A DNA stretch of 9,939 nt from Candidatus Blautia equi (GTDB taxonomy: Bacteria > Bacillota > Clostridia > Lachnospirales > Lachnospiraceae), in contig JAGHUU010000051.1 of the NCBI GenBank assembly GCA_018064695.1, positions 1 through 9,939 on the forward strand, given 5' to 3'. The notes under the pieces are model-generated. The model saw nothing but the letters and a program-made list of their open reading frames with translations. It had not been told where the DNA came from and did not search any database. Each line of letters opens with the position of its first letter. Position 1 is the stretch's first letter. Shown here piece after piece: positions 6,520 to 9,939 of the stretch. Made by a program: the position numbers and the translations under genes.

Positions 6520-7188
6520 ATGAGTGAAAAAGTACTGAATCTGCTTATGGATTCATTTACGAAAATTCTGATACCGGGAATTAAAGTGACGATCCCTCTG
6601 ACCGTCATATCCTTCTCCCTTGCTATGGTAATAGCAGTCCTCACCGCCATGGTGCAGTATGCCAACATCCAGGGCCTGAAGCAGCTGGCCCGGTTCTACA
6701 TCTGGATCATCCGCGGAACCCCTGTTTTAGTACAGCTTTACATCGTCTTCTACGGTCTTCCAAGCGTAGGAATCATGCTTGATCCATTCCCCGCTGCCGT
6801 AGCCGTCTTCTCCATCAACGAAGGCGCCTACTGTGCCGAGACCATGCGTGCGGCCATCGAATCCGTACCCGTGGGACAGCTGGAAGCCGGTTACTGTGTA
6901 GGCATGTCCTGGTGGCAGATCATGCGCCGCATTGTCCTTCCCCAGGCCTTCCGCACCGCCTTCCCTCCGCTTTCCAACTCTGCCATCGCCCTGGTAAAAG
7001 ACACCTCCCTGGCAGCCAACATCACCGTTGCGGAGATGTTCATGACCACCCAGAGAATCGCAGCCAGAACCTACGAGTTCCTGCCGCTGTACTGTGAGGT
7101 AGCCCTCATCTACCTCATCTTCTCCACCGTCCTCACCAAACTCCAGAGAGCCGGTGAAAAACGTCTGAACGCCCACGGCTTTAATTAA
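6520..7188 (+). CDS. Amino-acid ABC importer permease (HisM/GlnP family, cystine-type likely)
   Basis: This is the membrane subunit of a polar amino acid ABC importer, probably working as a homodimer because only one permease gene is present. The 222-residue length is typical of the family. Several hydrophobic segments are visible, with RGTPVLVQLYIVFYGLPS at about 65-82 being the family's conserved membrane motif. The cytoplasmic EAA loop that docks on the ATPase is EAGYCVGMSWWQIMRRIVLP at about 122-141. The ATG at 6520 has only a weak, distant TGAGG upstream, so translation may be modest or the start slightly uncertain. The resemblance to TcyL/TcyM/YxeN-like cystine permeases is from memory. 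The stop codon overlaps the ATPase ribosome binding site. Confidence 0.93.
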   Translation: MSEKVLNLLMDSFTKILIPGIKVTIPLTVISFSLAMVIAVLTAMVQYANIQGLKQLARFYIWIIRGTPVLVQLYIVFYGLPSVGIMLDPFPAAVAVFSINEGAYCAETMRAAIESVPVGQLEAGYCVGMSWWQIMRRIVLPQAFRTAFPPLSNSAIALVKDTSLAANITVAEMFMTTQRIAARTYEFLPLYCEVALIYLIFSTVLTKLQRAGEKRLNAHGFN

Positions 7189-7197
7189 GGAGGAACT

Positions 7198-7944
7198 ATG
7201 CTGGAAGTAAAAAACATTAAAAAATCCTTTGGAGACCTTCAGGTATTAAAAGGCGTGGATGTCCGCGTGGAAAAAGGCGACGTAGTGGCAGTCTTAGGAC
7301 CAAGCGGCTCCGGCAAGACCACTCTGCTCCGCTGCATGAATTTCCTTGAAAAAGCCGACGAAGGCATTCTGAACTTTGACGGTGAGGAATATGATTTCCG
7401 CACCATCGGCCGAAAAGACATTGCAAAGATCCGCAAAAAGACCGCCTTTGTATTCCAGAACTACAACCTGTTCCGGAACAAGACCGCCCTTGAAAATGTA
7501 ACAGAGGGCCTCATTGTGGCCAGAAAAATGCCGAAGGCAAAGGCAAAAGAGATCGCCATGGCCGCCCTTGAAAAAGTAGGCCTCTCCGACAGAAGCAGCC
7601 ACTACCCGCACGAGCTCTCCGGCGGTCAGCAGCAGCGTGTAGCCATTGCAAGAGCCATCGCCACAAACCCGGAGATCATCTACTTTGATGAGCCAACCTC
7701 CGCCCTTGACCCGGAGCTCATAGGAGAAGTCCTCTCCGTAATGCGCCAGCTGGCCAACGAGGGAATGACCATGATGGTAGTCACCCACGAGATCAACTTT
7801 GCAAAAAATGTATCCTCCAGAGTCATCTTCATGGAGGACGGCGAGATCCTTGAGAACGCCCCATCAAAAGAATTCTTTGAAAATCCAAAGGAAGAGCGCA
7901 CCAAAGCCTTTATCAAGAGCATTGCCGAGCAGCATACCATCTGA
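7198..7944 (+). CDS. Amino-acid ABC importer ATP-binding subunit (GlnQ/TcyN-like)
   Basis: This cytoplasmic ATPase drives the importer. All nucleotide-binding motifs are present in 248 residues: Walker A GPSGSGKTT (34-42), Q-loop Gln87, signature LSGGQQQR (140-147), Walker B IIYFDEP (160-166), D-loop SALD and switch His197. The segment KTALENVTEGLIVARKM (95-111) resembles cystine-transporter ATPases of the TcyN type, which suggests but does not prove a cystine or related substrate. AAGGAGG at 7187-7193 overlaps the permease TAA stop (7186-7188) and lies 4 bases before ATG 7198, so the two genes are probably translationally coupled. A 134-base gap follows, holding a separate promoter for the binding protein. 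Confidence 0.96.
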   Translation: MLEVKNIKKSFGDLQVLKGVDVRVEKGDVVAVLGPSGSGKTTLLRCMNFLEKADEGILNFDGEEYDFRTIGRKDIAKIRKKTAFVFQNYNLFRNKTALENVTEGLIVARKMPKAKAKEIAMAALEKVGLSDRSSHYPHELSGGQQQRVAIARAIATNPEIIYFDEPTSALDPELIGEVLSVMRQLANEGMTMMVVTHEINFAKNVSSRVIFMEDGEILENAPSKEFFENPKEERTKAFIKSIAEQHTI

Positions 7945-7976
7945 TAAATTATGGGCAGCGCAGTGGAAACTTTGAC

Positions 7977-8005
7977 TAGACAGAATATAAACCTATTGAT
8001 ATAAT
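7977..8005 (+). promoter_or_regulatory. Internal promoter driving the substrate-binding protein gene
   Basis: TAGACA (7977-7982, 5 of 6) lies 17 bases from a perfect TATAAT (8000-8005), which is preceded by TGA, giving an extended -10 (TGnTATAAT). This is the best-looking promoter in the window. It would start an mRNA near 8012, about 65 bases before the binding-protein gene. It would allow more binding protein than membrane subunits, as these systems usually need. Confidence 0.75.
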
Positions 8006-8031
8006 AGGGAATGCAGCCCAAAAGGCTATTG

Positions 8032-8043
8032 ACGCATATGCGT
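8032..8043 (+). other. Perfect 12-bp palindrome in the binding-protein leader
   Basis: ACGCATATGCGT reads the same on both strands. It lies about 27 bases downstream of the -10 and 20 bases before the AAGGAGG site, so it is inside the leader RNA. It may be a protein-binding site; as RNA it would form at most a tight hairpin. A small 4-bp stem (AGCC 8015-8018 with GGCT 8024-8027) lies just before it. Confidence 0.45.
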
Positions 8044-8078
8044 TCGTATCATACAAGATTTTAAGGAGGCACATTATT

Positions 8079-8885
8079 ATGATGAAAAAAGTACTGGCAA
8101 CCGTATTAGCTGCTGCACTGGCAGCCGGAACCATGATCATGCCTGCTATGGCAGCGGAATCCACCGGACTTCTTGCAGAGATCCAGGAGAGAGGTAAGAT
8201 CATCGTAGCTACCGAGGGCGCATGGGCTCCATGGACCTACCACGATGAGGACATGAACCTGGTTGGCTTTGACGTAGAAGTAGCTGCAGCCATCGCTGAG
8301 AAGCTTGGCGTGGAAGTAGAGTTTAAAGAGACCGAGTGGAGCGGAATCTTTGCAGGTCTTGACGCAGGACACTGGGACATCGTTGCAAACGGTGTAGAGA
8401 TCACCGATGAGAGAGCTGAGAAATACGACTTCTCCGATCCATACGCTTTCACCCACACCGCACTGATCGTAAGAGACGACAACGAGGACATCACCACCTT
8501 CGCTGACCTCGAGGGCAAAAAAGTAGCAAACAGCCTGAACAGCACCTATGCACTTCTTGCAGAGGCAAACGGCGCAAACGCAATCGACGTAGAGGAGCTT
8601 GGACAGTGCCTTGAGCAGGTGATCCAGGGCCGTGTAGATGCAACCCTGAACGCAGACGTTTCCTTCTACGATTACATGAACCAGAAAGAGGATGCTCCTA
8701 TCAAGGTTGTTGCACTCACCGAGGAGTGTGATAAGATCTGCATCCCTGTACGCAAAGGCGAGGAGTCCGCAGACCTCATTGCAGCCATCAACAAAGCAAT
8801 CGCTGAGCTGGCTGAGGAGGGCGTTCTCACCGAGCTTTCCGTAAAATACTTCGGAAACGACATCTCCAAAGAGGTTGTAGAGTAA
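8079..8885 (+). CDS. Extracellular amino-acid binding protein of the ABC importer (SBP_bac_3, cystine-type likely)
   Basis: The protein captures the substrate outside the membrane and delivers it to the permease. It has 268 residues. The N-terminus is a classical Sec signal peptide (MMKKVLATVL, hydrophobic core, then PAMA before AES), with likely cleavage near residues 25-26. No lipobox Cys is present, unlike most Gram-positive binding proteins. The SBP_bac_3 fold shows GFDVEVAAAIAEKLG (63-77), then WSGIFAGLDAG and ITDERAEKYDFSDPY (108-122). Arg112 is the likely carboxylate-binding residue, and GRVDATLNAD carries Asp193. The TEGAWAPWTYHDED start and the W-SG-I-LD pattern recall cystine-binding proteins; this is inference. 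AAGGAGG at 8063-8069 serves ATG 8079 (ATG 8082 is possible). It has its own promoter and terminator. Confidence 0.94.
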   Translation: MMKKVLATVLAAALAAGTMIMPAMAAESTGLLAEIQERGKIIVATEGAWAPWTYHDEDMNLVGFDVEVAAAIAEKLGVEVEFKETEWSGIFAGLDAGHWDIVANGVEITDERAEKYDFSDPYAFTHTALIVRDDNEDITTFADLEGKKVANSLNSTYALLAEANGANAIDVEELGQCLEQVIQGRVDATLNADVSFYDYMNQKEDAPIKVVALTEECDKICIPVRKGEESADLIAAINKAIAELAEEGVLTELSVKYFGNDISKEVVE

Positions 8886-8917
8886 TCTGAGATCGTTTCT
8901 CATCAGAAAATGAACCC

Positions 8918-8969
8918 AAAGGGCGGATACCGGAGCAATTAAGCATTGCGGATCGGTATCCGCCTTTTT
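8918..8969 (+). terminator. Rho-independent terminator after the binding-protein gene
   Basis: GGCGGATACCG (8922-8932) pairs perfectly with CGGTATCCGCC (8954-8964), followed by five T (8965-8969). AAA at 8918-8920 can extend the stem against the T-tract. Inside the loop a second stem, GCAAT-TAAGC-ATTGC (8935-8949), caps the structure. It closes the importer operon. Confidence 0.92.
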
Positions 8970-8986
8970 ATGCTTTCGCTAACCGA

Positions 8987-9015
8987 TTGCTATTTGAGAA
9001 CGAATGGGTTATGCT
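8987..9015 (+). promoter_or_regulatory. Weak candidate promoter for the exporter gene
   Basis: TTGCTA (8987-8992) and TATGCT (9010-9015) are 17 bases apart, each matching 4 of 6 consensus bases. Some promoter is expected here because a strong terminator lies just upstream. The match itself is modest, and another site may be used. Confidence 0.35.
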
Positions 9016-9051
9016 AAGAGGGAGTATGAACCTGAAAGGGGGAGACAGAGA

Positions 9052-9939
9052 TTGAATTATCTGTTGGGACAGTTAAAAAAATATAAGGCGGAAAGCATTC
9101 TGGCACCGCTCTTTAAAATGCTGGAAGCACTCTTTGACCTCTTTGTGCCGCTGGTGGTGGCGGACATCATAAACACGGGCATTGCAAAGGGTGACAACAC
9201 GTATATCCTGAAAAAGTGCGGCATCCTGGTGCTGCTGGCACTCATAGGCATAGCCTGCAGCTTTACGGCCCAGTTCTTTGCGGCCAGAGCTGCCACGGGC
9301 TGCGCGGCAGGACTCCGGCATGACCTGTTTGCAAAGATCCAGAGCCTTGGCTTTTCCGAGATCGACACCATAGGAACCAGCACCCTCATCACCCGCATGA
9401 CCAGCGATATCAACCAGGTGCAGAACGCGGTAAATATGACTCTGCGCCTGTTCATGAGAAGCCCGTTCATCGTCTTCGGCGCCGTGATCATGGCCTTTGG
9501 CATTGACCGGAAGATCGGCCTGATCTTCCTCACTGCGCTGCCCGTGCTGGCTATCATCGTCTTCGGCGTTATGCGAACCACATCCCCGCTCTATAAAAAG
9601 GTGCAGGGAAAACTGGACGGCGTGGTGAGTGTTACCAGAGAAAATTTAACCGGTGTTCGCGTGGTGAGAGCCTTTGGAAAAGAGAAAGAAGAGACTGCGC
9701 GCTTTCAGAAAGCCAACGAAGACCTTACCGGCATGCAGCTCTACGTGGGCAAAATTTCCGCCCTTATGAACCCGCTGACCTATGTAGTCGTGAACCTTTC
9801 CATCATCGCCATCCTTCGCATGGGCGCCGTGCAGGTGAATACCGGCGTGCTCATGATGGGCGATATCATAGCCCTTGTAAACTACATGAACCAGATTCTG
9901 GTGGAGCTGATCAAGCTTGCCAATACCGTGGTGCTCATA
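9052..9939 (+). CDS. ABC exporter half-transporter, membrane domain (5' part, runs off the right edge)
   Basis: The 296 visible codons encode the type 1 exporter membrane domain of an ABC transporter with a fused ATPase; that ATPase would lie beyond the window. The start is TTG at 9052, with GGGGGAG at 9038-9044 seven bases upstream; the first ATG in frame is at 9118, inside the first membrane helix region. The N-terminus (MNYLLGQLKKYKAESILAPLFKMLEALFDLFVPL as read with a Met start; positions 1-34) is typical of heterodimeric multidrug-type exporters of Clostridia. Other family motifs are GLRHDLFAKIQSLGF (about 87-101), TLITRMTSDINQVQ, and ENLTGVRVVRAFGKE (197-211). A partner half-transporter gene is expected downstream. 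The substrate cannot be told. No MarR-type regulator precedes it. Confidence 0.9.
   Translation, partial: MNYLLGQLKKYKAESILAPLFKMLEALFDLFVPLVVADIINTGIAKGDNTYILKKCGILVLLALIGIACSFTAQFFAARAATGCAAGLRHDLFAKIQSLGFSEIDTIGTSTLITRMTSDINQVQNAVNMTLRLFMRSPFIVFGAVIMAFGIDRKIGLIFLTALPVLAIIVFGVMRTTSPLYKKVQGKLDGVVSVTRENLTGVRVVRAFGKEKEETARFQKANEDLTGMQLYVGKISALMNPLTYVVVNLSIIAILRMGAVQVNTGVLMMGDIIALVNYMNQILVELIKLANTVVLI

Noticed and set aside
7972..8000. TTGACT at 7972 as the -35 of the binding-protein promoter
   Set aside because: Spacing to TATAAT would be 22 bases; TAGACA at 7977 gives exactly 17.
8029..8057. Second promoter TTGACG / TACAAG in the binding-protein leader
   Set aside because: The -10 match is poor and transcription would begin inside the ribosome binding site.
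8888..8902. Small hairpin TGAGA-TCGTT-TCTCA just after the binding-protein stop
   Set aside because: Five-bp stem with no T-tract; the real terminator lies 20 bases further on.
8106..8903. 265-codon open frame on the - strand across the binding-protein gene
   Set aside because: It mirrors a well-supported gene, has an implausible Cys- and Val-rich composition, and no recognisable motif.
9057..9581. 174-codon open frame on the - strand at the right edge
   Set aside because: The + strand encodes an intact ABC exporter membrane domain here; the - strand frame is its shadow.

Overview
The window looks like chromosome of a low-to-mid GC Gram-positive anaerobe of the Clostridia, most likely family Lachnospiraceae. 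The basis is the gene order rsmH-ftsL-ftsI-mraY-murD, strong AGGAGG-type ribosome binding sites, two TTG starts, and protein sequences typical of gut Clostridia. This assignment is inference from pattern recognition; no database was searched. Every supported gene is on the + strand. No mobile element, CRISPR array, tRNA or rRNA was seen, and no stretch over 300 bases lacks a gene.

Region 1 (1-6428) is the 5' part of a division and cell wall (dcw) cluster. It holds the 3' end of rsmH, a FtsL-like bitopic protein, a class B penicillin-binding protein (FtsI/PBP2 type) with an unusual heptad-repeat tail, mraY and murD, then a NUDIX hydrolase 11 bases after murD, and a strong bidirectional-looking terminator. 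FtsL and the transpeptidase belong to the septal synthase. MraY makes lipid I from UDP-MurNAc-pentapeptide, and MurD adds D-Glu earlier in the precursor route. The cluster stops after murD: no ftsW, murG or ftsQ follows, and a NUDIX gene takes that place.

Region 2 (6429-8969) is a self-contained amino-acid ABC importer: permease, ATPase, then substrate-binding protein. Its sequence is closest, from memory, to the cystine/polar amino acid (Tcy-like) branch. It has a candidate promoter upstream with inverted and direct repeats, a second strong promoter just before the binding-protein gene, and a terminator at the end. The binding protein has a plain Sec signal peptide and no lipobox cysteine, which is unusual for a monoderm.

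Region 3 (8970-9939) is the start of an ABC exporter half-transporter (membrane domain only) that runs off the right edge. It probably starts at a TTG that overlaps the stop codon of a nine-codon mini-ORF.

Most of the window is conventional. I do not see a clear undescribed system. The points most worth a second look are the repeat tail of the penicillin-binding protein, the non-lipoprotein binding protein, the repeats around the importer promoter, and the NUDIX gene at the end of the short dcw cluster.
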